In this document: in pieces, positions 12,001 to 22,500 of the stretch
Layout: every line of letters begins with the position of its first letter
Position numbering within the stretch: the stretch's first letter is position 1
Origin: Aulostomus chinensis
Taxonomy: Eukaryota; Chordata; Actinopteri; Syngnathiformes; Aulostomidae
DNA: 64,000 nt
Assembly: GCA_037954235.1 (NCBI GenBank)
Contig: JBBMOA010000006.1
Coordinates: forward strand, 27,128,541 to 27,192,540
Direction: 5' to 3'
Made by a program: the position numbers and the translations under genes
The notes under the pieces: model-generated
Seen by the model: only the letters and a program-made list of their open reading frames with translations
Told to the model about the DNA's origin: nothing
The model's database searches: none

Positions 12001-13259
12001 TCATTCTGTCTCAAGTATGTATACAAGGGAACACAGGGTTTCTTCTTAAAAGCTAGGTAGTCCATCATGTTTCCTTGGAGATGCTGGAGAAAGAAGAGCT
12101 CTATAAGATATTCTTTGAACACCTCCTTCAAGCTCTCCATCTTCTTGGTATTGTGCTCTAAGCACTGCTTCCTTAGCTGGGCGATCTCTGGGGTAGAAGG
12201 AGCAATCTCCTCCAACTTTTTGGGAGCCTGCTTTTTCATAGTGCTCACTGCCATGCTGGTGGGTGCAAGAGGATTACTGGAGGTTCCTTGAGGTGGACTA
12301 GTGAGAGAGGGGCTGGAGGGTGGAATGGAAGAAGGTATAGTAAAAGATGCTGTGGTTCCTGCAACCACACCCTGTGGAGTCTTCTCAAATATCATTGGGC
12401 GTGCCAGCTGTCCTTGAATAATACTGCTGATCTGTGGAGGTAGGTTGGATGTGGTGATGTGACCAGGACTGCCAAGAGTGGGGAGAGCAGTACCAGTGGC
12501 CACAGGACTTTGAGGCCCAAGATGGTGAATGGTGCCTCCAGTCTGTGAGTGAGGCTGAGAGAGCCGGCGTTCCCTTACTGACCCTGGTGCTCCTGGAGAG
12601 GCCAGCTGTACCTGGCCAGGTGTGGCTTGGGCAATCTGGGTAAGCCCTGTCCCTTCCTGGTACACAAAGTGGCCACTTCCTGAAGGACTGCCTAAACTGA
12701 TTTGCCGCACTAACATACCAGCCTCAACGAACCGTGTTGGACTTTGTCCACACACACCTAGTGCTGTTGCAGGGGCTCCTGGCCTTGTCACACCTTGCAA
12801 AGGGACTGGACTGTGCTGAGTGGGACTTTGGGGCTGCATGGGTTGGGGTACAGGTGAAGTGACCTGAATGTAGGAAGATGGCGCATGCTCAAACCTCCAC
12901 TGTGGCGTAGTATGCTGGAAGCCTGGGGATGCTGGGTTCTGGAGGGGAAGTGGGGTTAGGGTGATCTGCTGGTTACCAGTTACCATCTGTCCCACATTTT
13001 GTAAAGTAATGTTCATGTTCTGGCCAGTGACTGGACTACGACTCATGATTATCTGATAATTGGGTGACTGTGGGGCTGAAGGGCTGGCAGCAGAAGAAAA
13101 TGTGGTTACAGGTGACTGGGGGTGGTTAACTGTAGCTTGCTGCTGTGTGGCTGCCATCGCGGGCTGCTGCTGCTGCTGCTCTTCTGCTTCAGACCCACTG
13201 ACGGACTTGGATCTCTGTAGTTGTCGTTGCATATTCTGTGATCCACTTCCATGGTGCAT
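1536..13259 (-). CDS. ep400: EP400 (E1A-binding protein p400), 5' half, 23 coding exons
   Basis: The product is the SNF2-family ATPase scaffold of the nuclear TIP60/NuA4 complex, which exchanges H2A.Z and supports histone acetylation. Coding exons, 5' to 3' on the minus strand: 13259-11943, 11836-11729, 11612-11528, 11275-11156, 9496-9102, 9014-8727, 8461-8276, 8172-8032, 7954-7876, 7681-7644, 7570-7513, 7421-7338, 6287-6174, 6060-5870, 5776-5599, 5483-5347, 5252-5083, 4861-4687, 4569-4433, 3809-3623, 3097-2928, 2835-2648 and 1835-1536. All junctions keep the frame, for about 1615 residues. The start was chosen because MHHGSGSQNMQRQLQRS closely matches the vertebrate EP400 N-terminus. Domains seen are a Ser/Pro/Gln-rich N-terminus, an acidic run near residue 430, HSA (about 785-870) and ATPase lobe 1 (from about 1070; DETGLGKT at about 1106). 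The remaining half, with ATPase lobe 2 and the SANT domain, is off the left edge. Confidence 0.96.
3623..5776 (-). CDS. ep400: ep400 ATPase lobe 1 exons
   Basis: Six exons (5776-5599, 5483-5347, 5252-5083, 4861-4687, 4569-4433, 3809-3623) encode the first RecA-like lobe of the SNF2 motor. The first contains the Walker A segment GILADETGLGKTVQT. The second has WGPHLIVVRTCKLLSWEVE (motif Ia region). The third has LVLDEVQ in the Walker B position. Later exons carry the ILRRSKRDVEKQLPKKYEH block typical of this clade and RLQRVCNHPDLV. Compared with most SNF2 ATPases (DEMGLGKT and DEAH), this one reads DETGLGKT and DEVQ. Human EP400 also departs from the consensus at these positions, so I regard this as a family trait rather than damage. 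Confidence 0.93.
5870..7681 (-). CDS. ep400: ep400 acidic linker exons between HSA and ATPase
   Basis: Five exons (7681-7644, 7570-7513, 7421-7338, 6287-6174, 6060-5870) bridge the HSA domain and the ATPase. The first is only 38 bp. The second holds a basic patch (SSRKRKSSSS). The third is acidic and ends in the conserved AELVNLAKD. The fourth has MPLDALVKQYAGAYVDGF. The fifth contains VLIDSLLSVDQY and a LPKG motif just before the motor. In human EP400 this stretch is similarly acidic and low in order. The basic patch is a plausible nuclear localisation signal (inference). Confidence 0.88.
6288..7337 (-). other. ep400: ep400 intron without recognised features
   Basis: This is a 1.05-kb intron between the AKD-ending exon and the AEMPLDAL exon. 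It has a poly-T run near 6678-6696 and nothing else I can support. The smaller ep400 introns at 1836-2647, 3098-3622 and 3810-4432 likewise hold only simple A/T-rich sequence. Confidence 0.55.
7876..8461 (-). CDS. ep400: ep400 HSA domain exons
   Basis: Three exons (8461-8276, 8172-8032, 7954-7876) encode the helicase-SANT-associated (HSA) domain. Its hallmark SHWDYLLEEMQWMAADFAQE is followed by RRWK, then a long charged helix ending near NIEQVVEIK. In SNF2-type remodellers of this group the HSA helix is the landing platform for nuclear actin and Arp4/BAF53. The match to vertebrate EP400 is nearly residue for residue, and this is one of the best-conserved parts of the visible gene. Confidence 0.94.
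8727..11836 (-). CDS. ep400: ep400 Gln/Pro-rich N-terminal exons
   Basis: Five exons (11836-11729, 11612-11528, 11275-11156, 9496-9102, 9014-8727) encode the low-complexity region before the HSA domain. Recognisable EP400 blocks are VVTGKDGQ, DAFKRQQAM, FQHPG, PLQQLMPTAQ, GGMPPTPQ and QQQYDPS, followed by a Gln-rich stretch with repeated QLQ/QAQ. No catalytic motif is expected here. The 1.66-kb intron at 9497-11155 shows no further exon that I could justify. Confidence 0.88.
9497..11155 (-). other. ep400: ep400 1.66-kb intron without recognised features
   Basis: The flanking exons join in frame (phase 1) to give TAQGGMPPTPQ, so no further coding exon is required. I see no repeat family or RNA gene here. 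Confidence 0.55.
11943..13259 (-). CDS. ep400: ep400 first coding exon
   Basis: This 1317-bp exon encodes residues 1-439. It starts at the ATG complementary to 13257-13259. An acceptor lies about 10-30 bases upstream of it, so a few bases of 5' UTR are included. The protein begins MHHGSGSQNMQRQ, has a poly-Gln run near residue 30, and is rich in Ser, Pro, Gln and Thr. It contains the conserved EYLIELFFLQHLQGNMMD helix and ends in an acidic run followed by SEVINDE, as human EP400 does. The donor is GAG|GTATTA. Confidence 0.93.
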
Positions 13260-13282
13260 TGCGTGACACTGCTTCTATGTCT

Positions 13283-14473
13283 AAGCACAATTATCTGTGA
13301 AAAGGGTACAAGAGAGTGTGGTAACTCAAAGCCTAATTTCTTTTAACATTCAAATGTAATAAAAAAAAAGGTCACATGGTTTTACCATAACATTACAGTG
13401 TCATACTTAAAATAACCTGTTAACTAAATAACATATGGTGGTGCTCTGTGAGAAAAAGGAATCATTTATATGAGTGCTGATGGACTTAAAAAACATTAGT
13501 GGCAGTTCATTTATCTACAATCCATTTGTTGATAGATTTAATTCATAAAAAAACAAAACCATGCTACTGCCTTTCAGTTTTGATATAACCATGAAGGTAT
13601 CACAAAAAAGTATTTTCTCCATGTTGCAGGAGTTGGACAGCTCACTTCAGTCTTGACAGGCGGCACATCACACGTTAAAAACGTTATTAAGTAAGGAGGC
13701 AATTATTTAGGGACAACAAACAATGAGTTTCACACAATATACATTCTGTTGACAAATAATTACAAATTTCTTCAACATTGCTCTAATCTATTAAAGCCAC
13801 AATTAAATTATTTCTAATCAAACACTGCAAACAAAAAAGTTTTTTGTCCATCTCTATTAATTAAAATCTTTATTACACATTTTCTGAACATATTTAACTT
13901 CCTGTCAACACGAATAGTGAAAAAAATCATGAATTACGTTGATAATGAATACAAATATTGCTGTTGACATTATGCTTAGCATAACACTAAAATAAAAATA
14001 TAGCTTTGGGAAACTCACAAGTCAATGAAAGATCAGAGATTCATAATAAAACGTTAAAATCCACGCTACTATTTACAACTACAAAGGCTAACAAGCTGCA
14101 AAATCTTCAAGATACCAGTTTAAACGCTCATTGTTTCTTAAGACGTTAGCGTTAGCTCCAATCTTCTGTAACAGGGGCGTAACATCAGCTAACGCAATAT
14201 AGCTAGCTGAAATACTAAACGGTATAAACACGTGCAATTGTCAGTATAATGAAATGTGAGCTAAGATCTGGATGATAATATACTACACATTGATTACAAA
14301 TAACAAATGCTACTCTTTATAATTACGCTGTTTATACAAATTAAACTATTAAATTAAAATGATGCTCGTTACGGGACGCGTGCTAGCAAATGCTAACGAT
14401 TTTAGCTTGTTATTGCTAACAGGCCAGCTCCGAAAAAATAAATATATTTAATCACCTCAGGGGTGTTACTTAC
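13283..14473 (-). other. ep400: ep400 intron 1
   Basis: AT-rich intron between the untranslated first exon and the first coding exon. I see no coding, RNA or repeat feature in it beyond short A/T runs. Confidence 0.6.
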
Positions 14474-14630
14474 AGGGTATGGGGGTTCTGTGGTAGTTTC
14501 ATAAATCCTAAGTCATATTTACACGAAGACATAAGCTACAACAAATATTACTCTGCAAAAAATATCATTTCGGTATTGCTAGCGGATATTCAATGTTTGG
14601 AAGTAATTTCATTCAGCAACATGGCGACCG
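14474..14630 (-). other. ep400: ep400 non-coding first exon (5' UTR)
   Basis: On the minus strand an excellent donor (CCCT|GTAAGT) lies at 14473-14468, followed by a 1.2-kb intron leading to the acceptor just before the first coding exon. Vertebrate EP400 has an untranslated first exon in this position. The upstream end is an estimate taken from the GC-rich patch near 14610-14640; the true start site is not visible. Confidence 0.6.
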
Positions 14631-14700
14631 CGGCAACCTTTTAGCTGACCCGGATGTCGTCTGTCTTCTTCTTCCTTACTGTTTAAAGACGATTGGTAAG
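14600..14700 (-). promoter_or_regulatory. ep400: likely ep400 core promoter
   Basis: This is a short GC-rich island in otherwise AT-rich sequence. It contains caacatggcgaccgcggcaac at 14617-14637, which resembles the YY1 site (AANATGGCG) common at start sites of housekeeping genes. No TATA box is seen at a useful distance. The assignment rests on position upstream of the untranslated exon and on this motif only. Confidence 0.45.
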
Positions 14701-15094
14701 TAGCTTCCAGGCATTGTACCGCCATCTTATGGATCGGAGCAATCTCTCAATGAATTTTTATGCAGAGTAAAAACCCGAAATTGCCCTGTGCCTTCGAACA
14801 ACACTTCTGAGAGAAACAGTAATATGTAAAGGTGAAACAAATCACATGTCACCAGAAATTAATACACTTTAATTTGCTCTTAGTGAGTGTAATTTGACAG
14901 TACCCAGTTGCCCTACCGGATTTTATTAGTGTGCTCTGGCCTTGATCCATACTGGAGTGATATCAAAAAAGATGACCATCACTCAGACCAAAAAAAGAAA
15001 CAAAACAGAACTTGGGATAAAAACAAACAAAAACAAAAACATTGATGACCCATAATAAAATGTTCCATATTTTGTTGTTAATAGTATAACGTTA

Positions 15095-15703
15095 GGGCGG
15101 CAAGGTGGTGCAGTGGTGAGCACTGTCGCCTCACAGAAAGAAGGTTCCAGGTTCGAGCCCTGGCTCCAGCACGGGATCTTTCTGTGTGGAGTCTGCATGT
15201 TCTCCCTGTTCCTGCGTGGGTTCTCTCTGGTACTTCTCTGGTACGGCTTCCTCCCACAGGCCAGAGATGTGCAAATGGGGACTAGGCTAATTGGATACTC
15301 TAAATCAGGGGTGTCCAAACTGGTCCAGTAAGGGCCGGTGTGGCTGCACGTTTTCATTCCAACCCAGCAAAAGCAACACCTGATCCAACAAATGAGCTGT
15401 GTGGACACAGCTTAGTTGATTTAAGTAGAATCAGGTGTTGCTTTTGCTCGGGTGGAATGAAAACCTGCAGCCACACCGGCCCTTACTGGACCAGTTTGGA
15501 CACCCCTGCTCTAAATTGACCGAAGGTATGACTGTGTGAGTGTGAATGGTTGTCTGTCTATATGTGTTGGCCCTGTGATGGACTGGTGACCCGTTCAGGG
15601 TGAACCCCGTCTCTCACCCGAAACCTGCAGGGATAGGCTCCCCCCACCCCACCCCCCACGACCCTGAACAGGATAAGTGGAAGAAAAAGGATGGATGGAT
15701 GGA
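15095..15703 (+). mobile_element. tRNA-related SINE-like repeat, interrupted by a hAT MITE
   Basis: The head reads gggcggcaaggtggtgcagtgg and continues to gttcgagccctggctcc. It resembles RNA polymerase III A and B boxes (TGGTGCAGTGG and GGTTCGAGCCC). The body matches the copy at 60048-60392 (tctttctgtgtggag, gcatgttctccctgt, aatggttgtctgtctatatg) and ends in a (GGAT)n tail at about 15689-15702. It is the longest copy because a 203-bp hAT-like element sits inside it. The family is a common dispersed teleost repeat that I do not name. It lies between ep400 and ulk1. Confidence 0.8.
15306..15508. mobile_element. hAT-type MITE with 8-bp target duplication, nested in a SINE
   Basis: The ends are caggggtgtccaaactggtc and its inverse, and the terminal inverted repeats extend for about 85 bp on each side around a short unpaired centre. 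The 8-mer ctctaaat flanks the element on both sides (15298-15305 and 15509-15516). In the uninterrupted SINE copy at 60 kb this site reads ctaaattgac without interruption. An 8-bp duplication and CAGGGGTGTCC ends are typical of the hAT superfamily. There is no ORF, so the element is non-autonomous. Confidence 0.88.
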
Positions 15704-15954
15704 ATATAATATTAATTTATGCATTCAATAGTTATATATTGCCAAGTTGTCATACAACACCACATTTTACAGCAGAAGTCTGTGTAAATCAGGGGCATCT
15801 AAATACAGTACATTTGTTTGTCTTAGCTATTGAAATTCAGTTTACAGATTAGAAATATAAAACGGGGACCAATGACTGATAGGAATTATTGGCAGGTGTC
15901 AAAACACAATGGCCATTAAAAAAAAAAAAAAGATTTTGCAAGGCATCTGGCCTC

Positions 15955-17154
15955 TGAACTTTTAATGTGTTAATTTATTTCCTCATAGAGGATATATCTG
16001 GTATCAGAGTACAATTGAAATATTTAGAACCCTACTAAACATAAAACTACAGTCTTACATGTCATAATTGTGTTGAGCGCATGAAACAAAGTATTTCTTT
16101 ACGTTCCTTCAGGAGACACCAATGAAGACATGAGATTTAGTGATCAAACCAAGATGAACTTGAAGAGAATCTATTGATTTGACAATAAATATTCATTTTG
16201 ATGACAGTGTGATACAACTCATTTTGGCGAAATTGACCAATAGTCATAAAGTAACAGTAGAAAAGGCAACAGGACAAATTCTAACAAACATCTTCAACAC
16301 CAACATTTTCAAAGATACTGTATACAGTTGTGATTGAATGATATTGACCAGTCAAGAATCATGTATGAATTCATTCACATATTAACACACAAATCAAACC
16401 CTTGCATGTCTGAAGCCAAACATAGCTTAAATTTTTTTTTAAACGTGCAAACACACAAACACACAGCCACACACACACGCACACATACATACACAAGCAC
16501 CAGAGACGTAGCATGCACTTAAAGTATCTCAACGCTGAGGATGTGATCACCCAAAGGATCAGTTGCAAACTAAAATCTCATTCAGATATCAAAATATATT
16601 GAATACAGTCCACAATGTCAGTCGTCTACATCAATGTGAAAGTCTTCAACACACCATTTACTCTGAATCTGAACTCCGTTTGTAAGAACAATTATAAAAA
16701 GAAGGCACTGTTCTACTAGTATTGCTACATATTGGCAATATTTGGTCATCTCATTGCAACCGTGCTGAGTCCTGGTGGCTGGTGAACGTTTACAGTACAC
16801 ATCATAAAACCCCAAACACAGAAAACAACTACATAATCTTTCAATTCAAGTAAAACACATGACTCTATGTGCAAAACCATACGAGTACAGTCGGTACCAA
16901 AAACAAAACAATATGTGAGACAGGTTTCCCTGATCAAACAATCATTCAACAATCTGTCTTCAAGAAGTTGTCCAGACCAGTACTTCCAGTCTCTTCTGTG
17001 CATAACGCGGATGCTGGGGTAGGAACAGATGCTCCAGTGGTCATTTCTCTTAAGAAAGATCAAAAGTGCTTGTGTATCTCGACAGTCTTGGAGGATCCAT
17101 CGTCTGCACGCTGAAGGGAGATGGAGCAGGGGGAAGACAGGCTCATGGATACTG
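15955..17154 (-). other. ulk1: ulk1 3' untranslated region (probable)
   Basis: This is non-coding sequence directly downstream of the ulk1 stop codon. It contains an interrupted CA repeat on the plus strand at about 16448-16495. Its extent is set by the AATAAA at 15974-15979 and is therefore tentative. Confidence 0.45.
15974..15979 (-). terminator. ulk1: possible ulk1 polyadenylation signal (AATAAA)
   Basis: The plus strand reads tttatt, which is AATAAA on the minus strand, about 1.18 kb downstream of the ulk1 stop codon. It is the clearest canonical hexamer I found between the stop codon and the SINE. Placement is inferred. Confidence 0.35.
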
Positions 17155-19559
17155 TTAACTCTGCAGCGCTGAAAGGCGTCGCTCAATACACTGCTTACCT
17201 GAGAACACATAGAGACAGTCCCATTATAGTAACAGCAATACTGTGGTAATGTGATTCCAGCCTTTCAAGCTGCTGTCTCATGGTGTGTGCACATACATTT
17301 ATCTATGCTTTCAATGTCCTTTTGATCTGTGATGAAGCGAGACACTCCCTCCATCAGCAGAAGGGCTTTATGGTAGCGCTGGACTGACGCTGTACCACAG
17401 TGGAACATCTCATCTAGAGCTGCAGACTGCACCTGGACGCAGGAAGAACACACACTTAGTCTAAGATGAGGAAACACACTGGACAGTATATCACTTGTGC
17501 TGAATATCAGCATGACCTGTTGTGGTGGTGAGCTCACCATGTGCACGGTGTGGCTGTAGATGAGCTTCTCGGCTGTGAGTCCATTGAAGCGATCCATCAG
17601 CTTCTGTTTGTCGAGCAAGAAGCTCTGCAGTGAGTCATTGAGGGAGCGACAGTTTGCGACGCAGCTCTTGTACACCTCGTTCAGCTTCCTGATCACTGCA
17701 AACAGGAGGCGAAGTGAGCAGGCATTTTATTATTGTTAGAAACTGACCCTGGTCATCACCCTTCAACATCCATCCATTTTCCACACTGCTTATCCATTAA
17801 GGGTTGGGGTGGGGGTAGGAGCCTATCCCAGCTGACATTGGGCGAGTGGCGGGGTTCACCCTGGACGGGTCACCAGTTCGCCGCAGGGCCATCAGGAGCA
17901 ATTAGGGGTTCAGTATCTTGCTCAAGGACACTTTGACATGGTCACCGGACGAAGTGAGGATCGAACCAGCGACCTTTCGATTGCGGGACGGCCACTCTAC
18001 CTCTGAGCCATACTCTCCCACCTTTCAACATCAGATACCACATCACATCAGAAATATCTGGATGGCTCAAGATGCTCCAGGCAAGTGCATATGCTGGGGA
18101 GGTTTAGCTTTATCTCGAGGAAGCTCTTACATTCTCCTCTTTGGTGAGCAGACACTTTCATATTTAATAGCTTCATTAGTTGCTGTGTGCTGAGGCTCAT
18201 AATAAGCAACCACCATTGAGGTTGTGGCTACAAAATGGTAATGCTTATAACAGTGCTCATTACTTTTTTACCGAGGAATAGCACGTAGGGGTCGATGCCT
18301 CCCCGGTATGCACAGGACAGCAGGTGTAAGGGCGTACATGGCTATTGCTAGTGAGCAGGCATAAAAAGTCATGCCTTAAGATACTTTACTTCTCCTTTGG
18401 ACTGATAATTTGTTACACTGCTTCTTACAACACTTTTTGATTACTCCATCTGCCAGTAAAATCACCTGCTGCCTAATCCCTATCCTCATGAAGAGCGCAC
18501 ACACAAGATATTTCTCTTTATGATGAAAGTGACTGAATTTAGTAATTCATGACTAGGTTAAAGAGAGAAAAATGTAAATGAAACCCAACAATTTTTGGTG
18601 TGAGTAATGCTATACTTCACCCAAATCTATATTAAATTTTTATCCCCAGTGAGTAAATCATGCCCATTACAATTAATGCTATCACTCACGATGATATAGG
18701 TTTACCTAACAAGTGTTTATGATACTCATTTGTCTACGTGCTGTTAAAAATGTGCCTACTTTGATCAAGAAGCTCTGCTGTGAAAATTTGTTGCTAGAAT
18801 CCAGAGTGACATTATTCAACAGCTCTTGGTCTTCTTAAAGATGGACACCACAACCACACCAGCACTTGTCATTTCTACAAAGAGTGAGAGTTTGATACTT
18901 TGACCCAGAGGCCTCACCTTGTTTGACAGTGGAAGAGGGAAGCAGTCGACCTTGCTTGATATTCTCTTTTGCAGCATGCAACGCTGCAGACAGACACTCC
19001 ACAGCCTTCATATACAACACTAACTGCTGTGCATAGCTGCAAGATGAACACGACAGATGTCATTTGTGAGGAAATGGGAGCACCATTGCATGTTGTGAGA
19101 AACTGTAAAAATCCCCAAGTTTCTCACCTCCACTCTCTACTCAGGAGGCTGATCTGATCCGTCACCAAACTCTGTTCTAGAAAGGAAACATCAGGGCTGC
19201 TGATGGTGTCCAGCCCCAGATCTCTCGAGGACGCCAGCTCCATTATGCAGTGGACGAAAGCCAGTGTGAAACGGAGGTCCGTCAGAGCATCTGTATGAGC
19301 CTGCTGTGTAAAATCAAATAAAGAACTGTGAACATCTGGAAGCTGAGTTTACCTATAATACACATACGTCATGCCAGCAGAATTCACTCCACTTCACAGT
19401 ATCACCAGAGTATTAGTACCTCCATCAGAGTATCTTCAGGAAGCTCTGGGGGGTGAAAAACCAGACTGTATTGTGGAGTAGCGTCCATGGCTTCAGTCTC
19501 ACTGTTTCTACGGGATCCTCGCTGAGGAGGCCAAGCTGAGCTAATGTAGCTGGGTGAGC
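17155..19559 (-). CDS. ulk1: ulk1 C-terminal EAT domain (exons 22-27)
   Basis: Exons 19559-19420, 19303-19128, 19036-18918, 17695-17538, 17432-17297 and 17198-17155 encode the early-autophagy-targeting domain, a pair of MIT-like three-helix bundles that bind ATG13. Conserved blocks are TDQISLLSREW, QLVLYMKAVE, LNEVYKSC, DKQKLMDRF, TAEKLIYSHTVHMVQSAAL and a final CIERRLSALQS before TAA at 17155-17157. In human ULK1 the last exon is also very short and ends similarly. The acceptor of exon 23 is ambiguous by one codon (CAG/CAG). Confidence 0.93.
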
Positions 19560-22500
19560 CTGCAGTTAAGAAAAGTGCAATCAGCATCACTGAGCTATCA
19601 GGAAAGAAAAAAGCACCAGATTTTTTTAATGTTATGCCCCTAGAGTTTTAAAGAGGAGAATAACAACTGCATGACTTATCTCAATCTTCTAATGACACAA
19701 GTTAATGGGTATAAATGAAAGCACTCAGTAATTAGTCAATATTCAGGTAGTCCTCATACCAGTGAACATCCTTGATACCACAGGATCAGGAGGAGTGTTT
19801 CCTTTGGTTGGAGAACCTATGGTGAAAACTACAGCGAGTGGGCTGTCAGAGGAAGGGATCCTTGCGTGACAACCAGTAGGTGGAGCTGTGGTTGTGAATA
19901 AGAAAAGTGTCAGTCAAACAGCAACAGTCTTCTCAGAAAATGTAGTCCAGTGAATCCCACAGCCAGGGTTAGTACAGGGGTCTGATCATAACAGCCATGT
20001 AACTGCAGTTGACAAGCAGATGTTGAGTTCATCATCACCTGAAAACTTCAGGATCTTTTGGCTGTTTAGATATTGCAAATAGCCATATATGTTCTGGTCT
20101 GCGTCTATGACAATAAATACATCATCCTCATAACTGCTAAAACTATAACAGACTTACTTGTGGTGTCCATGCTCTTCTCACAGCCGAGACTATCGTCACT
20201 TCCTTGTTCCAGGAGTTGAGCTCCAAAGGCAGCCTTGAGAAGCAGGTCAGCTGCATGTGTGCTCAGCGATCTGGACATTCGATACAGCAACAGACGTCGT
20301 CATGAGCATTTAATACTTGATCACATGGCACATCTTTTACATTGTTTGTGACATCAGTAGAGTGACAAAGTCTCCACACACTCTGCTACAACCAAAATAA
20401 CCTTTCATTCCACTGACATATGACCACAGAATGGTTCTTATTATATTATGTTACAACAACTTAGATAAATATTAAGAATAAATTAATAAGACACTGTGCT
20501 GACCTTTTGAAAGGCCCCCTGTTAAGGGCCGAAGTTCTGCTGTGGTTGTTCTGGGAAGCAGGCGACAGGTCCAGGGATCGCAGGTCTGAGACTGTCCTGA
20601 TTCGGTTAGGCATTGTTGACCTAACCTGTTGGTTAACAGTGGTGACACACAAAACAGGTACAGTTAATTAACAGCAAACAAGAAAAATATTTTTAAAATA
20701 TATCACTCTGAAAAAAAAGTCATTACTGCTGAATCACTATTGTTGGAATTTCCAACAACTGCAAGTTTGGGAAGTGCAAAGTAACTTAATTGATTTTAAG
20801 AGGAAAAACTAGATTGAATCAGATCATAAACACAAGAGAGAAAATGAAGATGCGAATCTGACTTATAGATTATCTAAATGTTTAGCAACCTGACCTTGGA
20901 GTTGTAAACATCCTTCATATCAGGAGAGTCTGTGAGCTGTCCAGTTCTTGCACTAAGAGGTAGAGTCTGCTCTGAGGTCTTTGGGGTTGTGCCCACTAGA
21001 GGAAAAAGGATTAACACATTAGCAAAAATAGTGAGTTGCACCTGTTTATTAAGTCGGTGCTGTTTGCTTTTAATAACAACAGTGAATGAAACAAGCTCAG
21101 ACATGTTGTGAAAAGGCCTAAATAGAAGTCCACATGCTAAGCAGAGGGCTATCATATCACCACTTCATCACAAAACAAATCCTGGAATGCACTGCATGTC
21201 TTCATATGTCTGACGGTGACATCTCTGCTACCACCCCAACGGTGGGCAACGACATTTGTCTAAGATTTTCAAGTATGCCTCAACTGCAAGAGTGGATAAA
21301 ATGGGTTGATGTGTACCTCGTGGGGAGGGCTGTTGTGGCCCAGCTCCTCCTGGCACCTGACTTGAGGAGTCAGGAAAAAAGCCTGGAGGTGGACCTCGGG
21401 AGCTTCCACATCGGGGGTAGCTTTCATTGCTGCTGCCAGCAGAGAAGAGTCTGACCCTGAGAGATAGGAGGAAGAGGAACAGTTAGACCAGGAAGAACAG
21501 GACAGAGGGGAGCGATGGGTGAGGAGAAGCTGAGCTGAACATGCCTGGTGGAGCCATGCAAGCCCACAGGCTGCAGGTTCTGTTCCATACGCTGGTAGTT
21601 TTGGATCTGAGTTGGGACAGGAATGGGCTCCGAAGGTCGATGGTTCTTGATGACAAATTCAACAGGCTTTCTGTGTGGATGAAAGAAGAAGCCAAGGACA
21701 CACTCAGTGGGAGTCATTTGGATAATTCAAATGATGTCAAATTGGCAAAGAAAAATTGTTCTATTTCTTACAGAACGTCATAAGTAACATCATCTATTTC
21801 AGGAGACTTCAACCCACCAAATTAAGACCAGCCTGGCTTTCACTTACCCAACAGGCTTGGAGGGAGAGCATAGCAGGGGGGAGGGGGGAGGCGTTTTGCC
21901 GGCAGATCCTGGACTTTTCTCAGCCATTAGTGAACTTCTGGTCAGATCAAAGAGAAAGAAATTTGTTAATCTGCCTATGCAAACTAATACTCATTACTAA
22001 TCCTAAATTCTATCCATTCTTTTGACAACAGTTGAAGAGACAGTGGCTTTATCCACCACCACTCAGTCTTCTCACAAACCGTTAAGAGCAAAAATATGAG
22101 GCTATATAAGTTTCACATGATGTAACTTAGAGTACCAGTAGGTATTTACATAATGATCACACAAATCTGTTCAACTACATGTATGAAACTCACCCACTGT
22201 ATATCAGGCAGCTCTCAATAGGTTGTCCCACTTCATCCTCACACGTGTACTCACCTACTGTGCGACGAAGTGAAACAAGAAATAGTCTACTTTTAACCAT
22301 TAGTGTGTGACAAATTGATGTTTGAGAACAACTTATGACGATGATGAGCCAAAGAGTGACAGGGAGAGCTTACAGGGAAACGCAGCAGGTACCATGACGT
22401 AATCTTCAGTGTAAGACAAGCTGTTCCTGCTGGCATTATTGGCCACTTCCTTCAGCTGGAAGCCAGGAGAGGTCTGTGCAGGCTGAAGTTGGTGCATTTC

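Larger units (their letters stand above)
14701..15973. other. ep400-ulk1 intergenic region
   Basis: The gap between the ep400 promoter and the probable ulk1 polyadenylation signal is about 1.3 kb. Nearly half of it is the SINE plus nested MITE. No coding exon is seen; in particular there is no room for PUS1, which lies between these genes in human. Confidence 0.7.

Noticed and set aside
14650..15950. Search for a pus1 gene between ep400 and ulk1
   Set aside because: The interval is too short and mostly repeat; no pseudouridine-synthase motif was seen in any frame.
17955..18012. tRNA-gene-like sequence with A and B boxes
   Set aside because: It is the head of a SINE with flanking target duplications and the repeat body attached, not a functional tRNA gene.
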